Positions 1 through 8,405 of a stretch of 39,208 nucleotides of DNA are shown here, in pieces. Each line of letters starts with the position of its first letter. Position 1 is the stretch's first letter. Source of the stretch: Candidatus Hydrogenedentota bacterium (GTDB taxonomy: Bacteria; Hydrogenedentota; Hydrogenedentia; Hydrogenedentales; Hydrogenedentaceae). The position numbers and the translations under genes are program-made. The notes beneath the pieces were generated by a model. It ran no database searches. It was not told where the DNA came from and worked only from the letters and a program-made list of their open reading frames with translations. The stretch is from positions 1 through 39,208 of the forward strand of contig JAOAHN010000106.1 in assembly GCA_026415215.1 (NCBI GenBank), read 5' to 3'.

Positions 1-188
1 GTAATGTATGTGCAGTGTTTATTGCAATCCCACAAAAAAATTGGGCTTGTCAAAACTCAGTCGGTATGTGTTCCACAACATCAAGTATTGCAATCCCACA
101 AAAAAATTGGGCTTGTCAAAACATGTGTGTTAATTTGCGGATTGCTATCAGCATTGCAATCCCACAAAAAAATTGGGCTTGTCAAAAC
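1..188 (-). CRISPR. CRISPR array, leader-proximal end, cut by the window edge
   Basis: Three identical 36-bp repeats lie at 21-56, 87-122 and 153-188, separated by two 30-bp spacers (57-86 and 123-152). Bases 1-20 are probably part of a third spacer, so the array continues to the left. On the minus strand the repeat begins GTTTTGACAAGCCC and ends GTGGGATTGCAAT. It contains a CCCA/TGGG dyad around an A/T-rich loop, and ATTGCAAT is itself palindromic. I chose the minus strand because a consensus promoter at 298-327 points into the array and the repeat next to it is undegenerated. The 36/30 spacing and GTTTT start resemble type II arrays. That is inference only: no cas gene or anti-repeat is present in the window. 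Confidence 0.95.
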
Positions 189-330
189 TGAAAATGTTTT
201 CACCACCCATTCTAAATTGGTTTTCACTCACCTATTCTATATGATTCAATTTTCCTTAAAAATTCATTGATAGCAAAGTAATTTAACTGTCGTTTTTATT
301 ATAGCATACTATACACCCCATTGTCAAGTC
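189..330 (-). promoter_or_regulatory. CRISPR leader with sigma-70 promoter
   Basis: Read on the minus strand, a perfect -35 TTGACA (322-327) is followed after 18 bp by a perfect extended -10, TGCTATAAT (TATAAT at 298-303). Transcription should start near 291 and run about 100 nt through an AT-rich leader before the first repeat at 188. This fixes the array polarity: the newest spacer should be 123-152. Confidence 0.8.
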
Positions 331-566
331 TGAATATCCCAAGGATATCTTCATAGTTTGGGTCTCACTTCTATGTTTATCTGAGGCTAAACTAATGATG
401 AACCTTGGTTTACAACCTCTAAGGGAAATTGTTTGAAAGAAATAGAGGTATTAGGTTGTGGTAAATAGCAGTCTCTACTTTTCTTACTTAAATGGTAGTA
501 GTGCGAACCGGAAAATATTGTGGTATGAGGGTGCGGAATTAGTAGAGACAGATTATAATTTTTTAA
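331..566. other. non-coding stretch between CRISPR leader and trmB
   Basis: I see no plausible gene here. It contains a 6-bp hairpin (ATATCC-CAA-GGATAT, around 335-350) and a distant inverted pair, GTCTCTAC near 470 and GTAGAGAC near 541. I looked for a sequence complementary to the CRISPR repeat (a tracrRNA) and found none. Confidence 0.5.
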
Positions 567-1205
567 TCATTGGGTTTGAGGAGGGAGTTTTTTAGTGAAC
601 AGAGCCCGATACACTATTCTGCGGAGTTTCTGCACAGAAATTTCTCTCTCGGTGGGTATATGGAACGGATTAGAATCCATTCCATCTTGGGTAAGTTCAA
701 ACTCAGGAACTGTTTCGAAATGGGATTTTATATCAAGCATTAGTTCTTCTACATCCGTCTGAACAAAGACTTTTCCGCCAGGCTGGAGAAACTCTGCGAG
801 AGTTTTTAGTAGTTCTGTATTTACCATTCTCCTTTTTCTGTGTCGCTTTTTGAACCAGGGGTCGGGAAAGTTTATTGTCACATATTGTAAGACTTTTTTA
901 GGAAAACTTTCTAAGATTGGTTTAAGCACTACTTGGGCCTGCCCAAAGAAAAAGTAGAGATTCGATAGTCCCATTTCGCTTCTCCATTTATTGGCTCTGT
1001 CTACAAGTGGCTTTCGTATTTCTATGCCGAGAAAATTTTGGTTCGGGTAGGTTTGAGCCATTTTGATTAAGAAGTGTCCTCCGGCTGAGCCGAGATCGAG
1101 TAATAGAGGTTGATTAGGGTCTTTATATACTTCGTTCCAATTTGGGATAGGAGGGACGATTAAGTATTTGTTTTCAAGGGGATTTACATGTTGATGTATT
1201 CTCAC
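567..1205 (-). CDS. trmB: tRNA (guanine-N7)-methyltransferase TrmB
   Basis: Methylates G46 of tRNA to m7G using S-adenosylmethionine in the cytoplasm. The 212-residue protein has the full family pattern: SAM-binding loop DLGSAGG at 37-43, acidic IEIR at 61-64, the TrmB signature FPDPWFKKRHRKRR at 113-126, and QTDVEE at 149-154. Length is normal for the family. The start is GTG at 1205; the protein begins MRIHQHVNPL, as TrmB proteins usually do. A weak GAGGC lies 7 nt upstream, while a much better GAAGGAGT sits 18 nt upstream with no usable in-frame start nearer to it. It is transcribed away from the glycoside hydrolase at 1303. Confidence 0.95.
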   Translation of the reverse strand: MRIHQHVNPLENKYLIVPPIPNWNEVYKDPNQPLLLDLGSAGGHFLIKMAQTYPNQNFLGIEIRKPLVDRANKWRSEMGLSNLYFFFGQAQVVLKPILESFPKKVLQYVTINFPDPWFKKRHRKRRMVNTELLKTLAEFLQPGGKVFVQTDVEELMLDIKSHFETVPEFELTQDGMDSNPFHIPTEREISVQKLRRIVYRALFTKKLPPQTQ

Positions 1206-1243
1206 AAGTTGTGCCTCTAATTTACTCCTTCTCTGTGTTGTTT

Positions 1244-1273
1244 ATTATACTAATTTTGGTATGGATGAGTCAG
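1244..1273 (-). promoter_or_regulatory. probable sigma-70 promoter of trmB
   Basis: On the minus strand there is a perfect -10 TATAAT (1244-1249) with a 4/6 -35 CTGACT (1268-1273) at 18-bp spacing. It would give a leader of about 30 nt. Confidence 0.45.
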
Positions 1274-1302
1274 CGGATTGATGTAAGCGAGGAGATGAAA
1301 AT

Positions 1303-4300
1303 ATGTGGAATTTGAAAGCGTATCTTAAAATTATAACTTTTTTAATATTTTTTGGGTATTTAAGCAATGGGTTTAGTGTTGAGGAATATAAAGTGGATTC
1401 TGTAATAGTAGATTGTGCAGAAGTAGAAGCGTGGGCAAAAGTTATAGATGTGGTAAAGAATGTTTATCAGGATGAAGGCTATAAGCCAAAAGTGCTGGAT
1501 ATAAATGGGTTATTTGGTGATATTTCCTCGGTGATTGAGAGGGCGGATATTTGGGTTATAGTTCCTGGAAACTCACTACCGCCTGCAACTTCTAAAATTA
1601 TTGAAAGGCTTTTAGAGTCGGGAAAGGCCCTAATTGTATTTTCCGCTCCTATATGGGAGAAGACTCGTTTTTGGGACGGTGTATCTTTGTTATCTATTGA
1701 AGATTTTCTGAGTAAATATAGAGATGAGTTAATGCCGGAGAGGGATTTGGTGAAGGAAGTTCTTATCCAAGACTGGAAAAGAGAGAGTAATAACATAAGT
1801 TCGCCTGTTACTTTGAGATATGTGGAAGGATGTAAAATCACAGATGGATTTTTGCTTCCAGGGATCCAAGTGCAGATTTTGAATATGGTGGGTTGGGATG
1901 TTTTTGCCTCGCCTTTTTTGGATAAAGTGTTTGAACATAAGGAAGATGTGACAGTATTCTTTGCTAAAGGGGGCCATTCAACTAACTATTTAACCTTGGA
2001 GTGGAGAGAAAGAGATTCCTCGAGATGGCTTACCTCTGTGCCTTTGAAGGAGTCTTGGAATTATTATGTGTTGACGCCTGAGATGTTTAAATTTTGGGAT
2101 GGTCCTCCAGAAAGAAGAGGGACACAATTTAATCCTGATAATGCGGTGCGGTTGTGTTTCGGTCTCACTATGAGTCATTCGCCTATATCACCAGGAAGAC
2201 ACAAATTTTGGATTGCGGGCCTCGGAACGATGAGAAGGGCGAAAGTGCACGAGATTGTGTTAAGTCAGGATATTGCTTTGCCGAGATTAGAGCTTCTCTA
2301 TCCTGGATACAAGTTTTATGAATCTGCTTCAGTGGATAGGGTAAGGGTGTTTGGAGAATTGCTTCCGAGTTTAGATGGTGAGGAGTTATTGATACCAAAA
2401 GAGTTCTTTCTGCTTCATCCAAGGCCGGGTGCAGGTGGATTTAATAAAGGAAGAAATTGGAGGTGGGCACCTATTGTAGAGTGTTTAGGAGAGCACGGAG
2501 AGTATCGAGGGGCTCTTTCTGCGTTGATGGTTCACACAGGGGGAAGATATACAGGGTCTGTATTGGCATGTTTTTCAGTTCGCAATCCCCAGTGGTATCT
2601 GGATTCATCCACACTGAGATTATTTAAGGAATTAGTGCGGAGGATGAGAGCGGGAGTATATTTCTTAGATAGCGGTGGAGAGTTTTATACATACTTCCCA
2701 GAGCAAGCTATCAGGGTAGGTGCGAACATAGTAAACCTTGCACATGTGCCCCGGAGAGATGTGAAGGTGGAAATTTCCCTATACGATAAACTTACTAAAA
2801 CTTTGATAACTAAAAAGGACTTCTATAATGCGGAGATGCCTCCAGGTGGACGATGGAAAATTGAAGATGTTGTGAGTAGAGAAGGGCGATTTTCTCAAGA
2901 GATGTTAGTTGAGAGTAGGTTGTTCTGTGGAGAGACGCAAATAGAGAGTGTTGTCCACGAGATTAATATATGGACACCTAAAGAGAAGAAGGAGTTCATA
3001 ACAGTAAAAAATGGTGACTTTATATATAAGGGTAGGAGGTGGTGTCCCTACGGAGTGAATTACATGCCTTCGTCTGGAATTGGCGTTGAGGATAACACAT
3101 ATTTCGAGTTCTGGTTGGGCGCAAAGTCGTATGACCCTAATATTATTCAAAGGGATTTGGAGCGAATAGTTAAAATGGGAATGAACTCTATTAGTGTTTT
3201 TCTATATCATCAGTCGATGAGGGACCAGAATCTGCTTGATTTGCTTTACAGAGCGGATAAGCTGGGGCTTAAAGTAAACTTGTCTTTAAGGCCTGGGACC
3301 CCGTTCGACTTCGAATGGGAAAAGGTGAAAGAAATGATAGAGTTTTATAGGTTGGCAGATCATGACGAGGTGTTTGCTTATGACCTTGCATGGGAACCGA
3401 TGTTTCCTGGGCACGAAGGTAGAAAAAGATGGGATAGAGAGTGGGAGGAATGGGTTATAAACAGGTACTGCTCAATAGAGAGTGCAGAAGAAGATTGGAA
3501 ATATCCCATCCCCAAAGATGCTAATGGGGCTATAACAAATCCCGCAGATGAACAACTTATGAAGGATGGTGACTGGCGAGTTATGGCTTGTGCATATAGA
3601 AGATTCTTGGATACGCTCCTGTATAAGTATTATTCTCGAGCGAGAAGGTTAGTGCGTTCTGTAGACTCTAACCATGCGGTGAGCTTTAGGATGACTGAGA
3701 GCTCGAATCCCACGAATCCTAATGCAAATCCTCTTCCTTATGATTGGTATTATCTTGCCTATGCAGTGGACATTTTAGAACCTGAAGGATATGGGAGAAT
3801 AGGAAGTTGGGAAAAGATTAAGCCTGCGATTTTTCAGGTGCAATATGGGAGGATGTGCAATTCGAGCATACCCTTAATTTGGGCGGAGATGGGTTTTAAT
3901 GTATATCGTGGGGATGAAAAACAATTTAAGATGGCTTTGGATGCTCAAGCAAGATTCTACAAAGATTTTTTGAGGATGGTGGCGGAAAGTGGCTCCGATG
4001 GGATATATTTTTGGTGGTACCCGGGTGGTTATCGAGTTAACGAGAAGAGTGATTTCGGGATTATCAATCCAGATGGGACATTTAGACCGGTATCAGAGGT
4101 AATTAAAGAGAGGTCTAATATTTTTGATGTCCAAAAGTTGAGGACTATTGACTATTGGGTTGAGATAGATAGGGATCTTACTGCAAGAGGAATACCTGGA
4201 GTATACGAACTCGTTAAAGACGAGTTTTGGAAAGTGTGGGAAGATGGTAAATTTCCGGGGCTAAAGACCCCCGGGACAAATACCACCTCCGCAGATTGTG

Positions 4301-4731
4301 CACTGGTGGCAATAGGTAATACTCCCTACAATGAGAAAAATCCCCCAAAATATTTGGACTCTTTCTTTGATAGAGTGGTGTTAAGGTTAAACACAGGTGA
4401 GGATATAGAGATTAATGATTACGAAGCTACTGTTGTGTTGGAAGGAGAAGATGTTAAAAATTTAGAATTGTTGATAGAGGTAACTAATTTGGGAGAGGCG
4501 AAGTGGTTAAGCAGTGGAGAGGAAAGAGATTTGAAGGAGGGATGTGTATATTTAAGTTTTAGCGGTTTGCTCACCGATATGTTACCAATTCCTAAAGATG
4601 TCTGCCGGGGTGAGAGTATCGCTTTTGCTGTCTCTGTCCCTAAAATGAGTGGAGAAATAAATTTCTATTTAGAAAGCTGGAAAAGAGCGAAGTTTGGCGA
4701 GAAACGGAGGATTAATTTTGATGTAAGGTGA
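1303..4731 (+). CDS. large exported multidomain glycoside hydrolase (clan GH-A-like)
   Basis: A 1142-residue exported protein with an N-terminal signal peptide (about residues 1-25, hydrophobic ITFLIFFGYL). Residues about 30-125 resemble a ThuA/glutamine-amidotransferase-like Rossmann domain. Residues about 170-330 look like a beta-rich carbohydrate-binding region. After a beta-sandwich stretch (about 470-560) comes a (beta/alpha)8 barrel at about 570-905. The barrel has the expected pair of catalytic carboxylates: E698 in LAWEPMF (acid/base) and E862 in IWAEMGF (nucleophile). A beta-rich tail follows. The arrangement fits GH5/GH42-type retaining enzymes, but I cannot name the GH family or the substrate. 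The start is supported by GAGGAGAT 8 nt before ATG. It stands alone; its stop is 2 bp from that of the convergent MFS gene. Confidence 0.8.
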   Translation: MWNLKAYLKIITFLIFFGYLSNGFSVEEYKVDSVIVDCAEVEAWAKVIDVVKNVYQDEGYKPKVLDINGLFGDISSVIERADIWVIVPGNSLPPATSKIIERLLESGKALIVFSAPIWEKTRFWDGVSLLSIEDFLSKYRDELMPERDLVKEVLIQDWKRESNNISSPVTLRYVEGCKITDGFLLPGIQVQILNMVGWDVFASPFLDKVFEHKEDVTVFFAKGGHSTNYLTLEWRERDSSRWLTSVPLKESWNYYVLTPEMFKFWDGPPERRGTQFNPDNAVRLCFGLTMSHSPISPGRHKFWIAGLGTMRRAKVHEIVLSQDIALPRLELLYPGYKFYESASVDRVRVFGELLPSLDGEELLIPKEFFLLHPRPGAGGFNKGRNWRWAPIVECLGEHGEYRGALSALMVHTGGRYTGSVLACFSVRNPQWYLDSSTLRLFKELVRRMRAGVYFLDSGGEFYTYFPEQAIRVGANIVNLAHVPRRDVKVEISLYDKLTKTLITKKDFYNAEMPPGGRWKIEDVVSREGRFSQEMLVESRLFCGETQIESVVHEINIWTPKEKKEFITVKNGDFIYKGRRWCPYGVNYMPSSGIGVEDNTYFEFWLGAKSYDPNIIQRDLERIVKMGMNSISVFLYHQSMRDQNLLDLLYRADKLGLKVNLSLRPGTPFDFEWEKVKEMIEFYRLADHDEVFAYDLAWEPMFPGHEGRKRWDREWEEWVINRYCSIESAEEDWKYPIPKDANGAITNPADEQLMKDGDWRVMACAYRRFLDTLLYKYYSRARRLVRSVDSNHAVSFRMTESSNPTNPNANPLPYDWYYLAYAVDILEPEGYGRIGSWEKIKPAIFQVQYGRMCNSSIPLIWAEMGFNVYRGDEKQFKMALDAQARFYKDFLRMVAESGSDGIYFWWYPGGYRVNEKSDFGIINPDGTFRPVSEVIKERSNIFDVQKLRTIDYWVEIDRDLTARGIPGVYELVKDEFWKVWEDGKFPGLKTPGTNTTSADCALVAIGNTPYNEKNPPKYLDSFFDRVVLRLNTGEDIEINDYEATVVLEGEDVKNLELLIEVTNLGEAKWLSSGEERDLKEGCVYLSFSGLLTDMLPIPKDVCRGESIAFAVSVPKMSGEINFYLESWKRAKFGEKRRINFDVR

Positions 4732-4733
4732 GT

Positions 4734-6047
4734 CTATTTTAGAGAGGCACTGGTTAATAACGAGTTTCTGATTCTTGGGAGAGATAGTGTGAGTATTATC
4801 ATCGCTGATGCGGATAAAAATGCTCCCAGAGTAAAAGCCCACTTTGCGCCCAGCATGCCCCAGAATATTCCAAAGATGAGACTTGCTGGGAGTGCAGAGA
4901 TGCCCAGAATTAGATTATACATGCCGAAAGCAAAACCGCGTGATTCTGGTGGGGTCAAGTCAGCTATTAATGCCTTTTCCACTCCTTCTGTAAAGCCATA
5001 GTAGGCACCGTATATTACTATTAATGTCCAAAATAGCATTTGATTACTCGCTTGGCTCATCCCGAAATAGACTAAAGTATATACTCCCCAGCCGAGCATG
5101 ATGATTTTATATCTTCCCAGTCTATCTGAGAGTCTTCCTCCTGGTAAGCTGAAGAGAATTTTTGAAATGTGTAAGGTAATCCAGGCGGTAACTATTCCGA
5201 TAGGACCATATTGGAAGAGTTCGTTGCCATAGAAGACTAAAAACAAGTCGGAACTGTTGCCAAGTGAGAATATTCCTACACTGACAAGGAACAAATAGAA
5301 GCCAATGGGAAGTTTATGATGAGATTTTGGGGTTTCAGAATTTTCGAGGGCTACACCTTGAGTCAAAGACATTTTTTCTTTTACGAATAAAGCAAGTATT
5401 AGAACCGCAATTATCCCGGGAATGAAAGATATCATAAACATAATTCGCAGTGCTTGTAGATTAAGTTTTTGGGGGGTAGTCTCTACATAGGGTATGAATT
5501 TTTCTTGGAGGAGTATGTATAGAAATACCATAGATAAGATTGGACCGAGCACCGCTCCCGAGTGGTCCATTAATCTATGAAAGCTAAAGGCGAGGCCTCT
5601 ATGTTCACTTGGGGTAGAGTCGCTTAATAGTGCATCTCTCGGTGCGGTGCGTATTCCCTTCCCCACACGGTCTAAAAATCTAAAGAGAACTACCTGTCCT
5701 CCAGTTTGCGCAAAGGCTATAAGTAATCTGCATATTGTAGAGATGAAATATCCCGATACAGTTAGTATCTTTCTCTTTTTTATCTTATCACTTACATAGC
5801 CGGAGACAAGCTTCAATAGGCTTGCGGTACTCTCAGCAATTCCCTCCATAAGACCTATGTAATATGGAGCAGAGCCAGGAGGAACTAAACTACCAATGAA
5901 TATAGGAAGTAATGGATAGACCATTTCAGAAGAAGCGTCTGTGAATAGACTTGTTATTCCGAGAAATAATAGATTGCCTGATAGAACTCTCTTCAGTTCC
6001 TTAAGAAAAGATATTTTTGCACCTTCTTTTGAGTTAAAAGTATGCAT
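4734..6047 (-). CDS. MFS transporter
   Basis: A 437-residue inner-membrane protein with about 12 hydrophobic segments, the usual size for a major facilitator permease. The between-helix motif occurs in both halves: SGYVSDKIKKRK near residue 62 and PGGRLSDRLGRYK in the second half, as expected from the internal duplication. The stretch GKGIRTAPRDALLSDS is conserved in a widespread group of uncharacterised or drug-efflux-type MFS proteins. Substrate unknown. The ATG at 6047 has only a weak ribosome-binding site. It is divergent from the sigma-factor gene at 6233, and the shared 185-bp region holds a three-copy motif that may regulate both. Confidence 0.88.
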   Translation of the reverse strand: MHTFNSKEGAKISFLKELKRVLSGNLLFLGITSLFTDASSEMVYPLLPIFIGSLVPPGSAPYYIGLMEGIAESTASLLKLVSGYVSDKIKKRKILTVSGYFISTICRLLIAFAQTGGQVVLFRFLDRVGKGIRTAPRDALLSDSTPSEHRGLAFSFHRLMDHSGAVLGPILSMVFLYILLQEKFIPYVETTPQKLNLQALRIMFMISFIPGIIAVLILALFVKEKMSLTQGVALENSETPKSHHKLPIGFYLFLVSVGIFSLGNSSDLFLVFYGNELFQYGPIGIVTAWITLHISKILFSLPGGRLSDRLGRYKIIMLGWGVYTLVYFGMSQASNQMLFWTLIVIYGAYYGFTEGVEKALIADLTPPESRGFAFGMYNLILGISALPASLIFGIFWGMLGAKWAFTLGAFLSASAMIILTLSLPRIRNSLLTSASLK

Positions 6048-6069
6048 ATAATCATCTTAAGATAAGAAG

Positions 6070-6190
6070 TTTGAGATAAAGTATTGTACTATATTTGATC
6101 TCAAATAGTTTATAAAGTTAAGTATATTTCTTATAGTTCCGAAGAATTTTGATAGTCTATATTGTTATTTTATTTGTATAAATTTGAGAT
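6070..6190. promoter_or_regulatory. three copies of TTTGAGAT in a divergent promoter region
   Basis: TTTGAGAT occurs at 6070-6077 and 6183-6190 on the plus strand (each followed by AAA) and inverted at 6098-6105. The inverted copy lies inside the palindrome ATTTGATCTCAAAT (6093-6106). The block sits between divergent genes. It may be an operator or the site of an alternative sigma factor, possibly the one encoded next door; that is inference. I could not assign convincing -35/-10 boxes. Confidence 0.4.
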
Positions 6191-6232
6191 AAAATAAGGT
6201 AAACTTTTTCAGTTTGGGTATGGTGAGAGATT

Positions 6233-8281
6233 ATGACTGTGTCGGATGATAGATGTTTAGACAAATGGATAAGGGAGAGAGATAGAGACTCTTTTTTGGA
6301 GTTGGTGGCTCGTCACGGAGGAATGGTATATGGCACAGCTCTAAGGATAACTAATGACCCAGATACCGCTTTAAAGATAGCGATTGCTTGTTTTGAGAAG
6401 TTAATGAGGTTGGACTCATTTCCTCAAGTTCCGGTGTTAATTTTTCTACATCGGGAGGCTACTCGGTCTGCATTGGAGGTGGTAAAACCTCTTCCTTTAC
6501 CAACTGAGCCAGTGAGCTTTCCTACTTGGAATGATATAAAGAATAGAATAGATGTGCTTATAGCGAATCTCACAGATAAGTATTCTCAACCCCTACTTTT
6601 GCATTTTCTCGAGGGACACGCTCCTGCAAATCTTGTTTCATATTTGAGACTGCCTCGAGAGAAGATAGAGGAGCATATTGAGAAAGGAGTAGAACATCTC
6701 AGAAGAGGACTGAGTTTGCTTAAAATCAACATTACCTCTGCACAACTCTTCCAATTGTTATCGAGTAATACCTATGAACCTTCTCCCACTGCTCTAACTG
6801 ATAATATCCTGAACCTTCTCGATACTTTCTCAACCTCTGGAGGTATTAAGACCACTAAGGAGGAAAAGAAACCGAGTAAATTCGCTGTTGTAGTACCAGT
6901 ATTGAGTATATTAATCGTAGTTCTGATGTTTCTCCTCAGTGTTTATCTCATTTTCAAAGAGAGAAAACTTGAAAGTAAAACAGAGAGTATTCAATCTTTT
7001 GATGTATCACAAGAGAAGTTTGACACCGAAGAACCTCGGTATTCTAAATCTTTGTTAGAGACACAGGAGGGCGAAAAAAAATCTAAAGAGGTAGAAGGGG
7101 AACAGGTAGCCAAAAAGAGGGAGGAAGCTTCGCAAATCGTTATTGATTTGGAGAAGAAGTTGTTTGAGTTAGTTTATGCAAGATATGAAGAGAGGAAGAA
7201 AGCTATCCAATCAGCTTCTTATTCTTCTCAAAATTTCATGCCTACCGACCCGTTTTACTATTATTTCCTTGCGTTAGAATCTCTACCGCCTATCGATTCA
7301 ATGTGGATTCAACAGCTTTGGGATAGTTTGTTTTCAATGGGTCCTACTGGCGTTCCAGAAAATTTTCGAGTTCAGATGGGAACATTAAGCGAGGTATTCT
7401 CTCAATGGCGTTCCGGAGCTATGTTGGAAAGAGACGGCTTCCCTCCAGTGCAACTTCCAGGTCAAGTGCTTATTCCTGTGGATTCTTTTCAAACATTAAT
7501 CGAACTTATTTCAATAAACATTCTGTTAAGCAGTGCTCCTCAAAGTGAACAGTCCTTTCAGGATGTTCAGGTTCTTCACAGGTTTTCTGTAGGTGCATAC
7601 AAAAGTGCTTACGGAGATCTGGTACATATTCCTTTACACGGCTTTGAGTGTGTAAGTATAGTTTTGAGAGAGCTTTCAAGGTTTAAACTACTTCCCCAAA
7701 ATATGTTTAGAGATACTATGCGGATTCTTTTAGATGCAGAAAAGACAATTCAAGATAGTGGAATCATTAAATATAATGAGTATCGCCAGATTGCTAATTG
7801 GGCGGAATCAGAATTTCCTACTTTAGTTGTGCTTAGAGAATCTCTTAAGAATTTTGTGAGTTCTCCAGCGGAAAAAGATTATATAAACAAGCTGAGTGAT
7901 TCGGACCTTCAGAGTTCGTGGGATAATTTTCTGCGACTTCCTGCAGTAGATAAAAAATCTTCGGTTTCATACCCACTTGAAGAGCTAAGAAAGATGATTT
8001 TCCCTACAGATTTTGCAGTAGACTCGCATAGGACACACGCTGACAGTAGTCTTTTGATTGGTAAATTGATTGTTGCGATAGAATGGTTTGGGTTGGAAGG
8101 CGGGTTGTATCCCTCTTCGATAGATGTACTTGTGCCCAATTATATTCCTGAAATAAAGCAAGAATTGCTTCAACAGATAGGGCTCCAATACATAGTGGAT
8201 CTCAACACCAATTTATATCAAGTTCAGTTGTCTGATGAAAGTCTATCATGGTTTCCTTGGCGAGGTGGGTATATGCAATAG
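6233..8281 (+). CDS. membrane-spanning ECF-like sigma factor with exported C-terminal domain
   Basis: A 682-residue protein. Residues about 10-60 match sigma-70 region 2 (LELVARHGGMVYGTALRI, with NDPDTALKIAI in place of the usual D-x-x-DA helix). Residues about 108-160 match region 4 as a helix-turn-helix (LLLHFLEGHAPANLVSYL, then HLRRGL). Residues 165-200 resemble the small helical element that follows region 4 in Verrucomicrobia/Planctomycetes sigma factors. One strong transmembrane helix (218-241) is followed by a charged Glu/Lys-rich segment and about 350 residues that should lie outside the membrane. The C-terminal YPSSIDVLVPNYIPE (about 626-640) recalls GspG-type pseudopilin tails. This makes a sigma factor tethered to the membrane with its own sensor; that is inference. 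The ATG has GGTGAG about 7 nt upstream. Confidence 0.7.
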   Translation: MTVSDDRCLDKWIRERDRDSFLELVARHGGMVYGTALRITNDPDTALKIAIACFEKLMRLDSFPQVPVLIFLHREATRSALEVVKPLPLPTEPVSFPTWNDIKNRIDVLIANLTDKYSQPLLLHFLEGHAPANLVSYLRLPREKIEEHIEKGVEHLRRGLSLLKINITSAQLFQLLSSNTYEPSPTALTDNILNLLDTFSTSGGIKTTKEEKKPSKFAVVVPVLSILIVVLMFLLSVYLIFKERKLESKTESIQSFDVSQEKFDTEEPRYSKSLLETQEGEKKSKEVEGEQVAKKREEASQIVIDLEKKLFELVYARYEERKKAIQSASYSSQNFMPTDPFYYYFLALESLPPIDSMWIQQLWDSLFSMGPTGVPENFRVQMGTLSEVFSQWRSGAMLERDGFPPVQLPGQVLIPVDSFQTLIELISINILLSSAPQSEQSFQDVQVLHRFSVGAYKSAYGDLVHIPLHGFECVSIVLRELSRFKLLPQNMFRDTMRILLDAEKTIQDSGIIKYNEYRQIANWAESEFPTLVVLRESLKNFVSSPAEKDYINKLSDSDLQSSWDNFLRLPAVDKKSSVSYPLEELRKMIFPTDFAVDSHRTHADSSLLIGKLIVAIEWFGLEGGLYPSSIDVLVPNYIPEIKQELLQQIGLQYIVDLNTNLYQVQLSDESLSWFPWRGGYMQ

Positions 8282-8405
8282 CTCGGTAAGGATATGTACC
8301 TGTCTACTTTATTTTTTTAACCTAACTTGCTTAAAATTAGACTGAAAATAATATGGGATTTTAAGAGGATATAAGAGGATGTAAGAGTCTTTTAAGGAGT
8401 AAGTT

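Noticed and set aside
4-270. 88-codon plus-strand ORF across the CRISPR array
   Set aside because: It is made of translated repeats (QSHKKIGLVKT three times); the DNA is a CRISPR array.
331-566. Possible tracrRNA beside the CRISPR array
   Set aside because: I found no stretch complementary to the repeat; the only inverted pair (GTCTCTAC/GTAGAGAC) is unrelated to it.
8283-8320. Terminator behind the sigma-factor gene (GGTA...TACC then a T-run)
   Set aside because: The stem is only 4 bp and the T-run is too far away to call.
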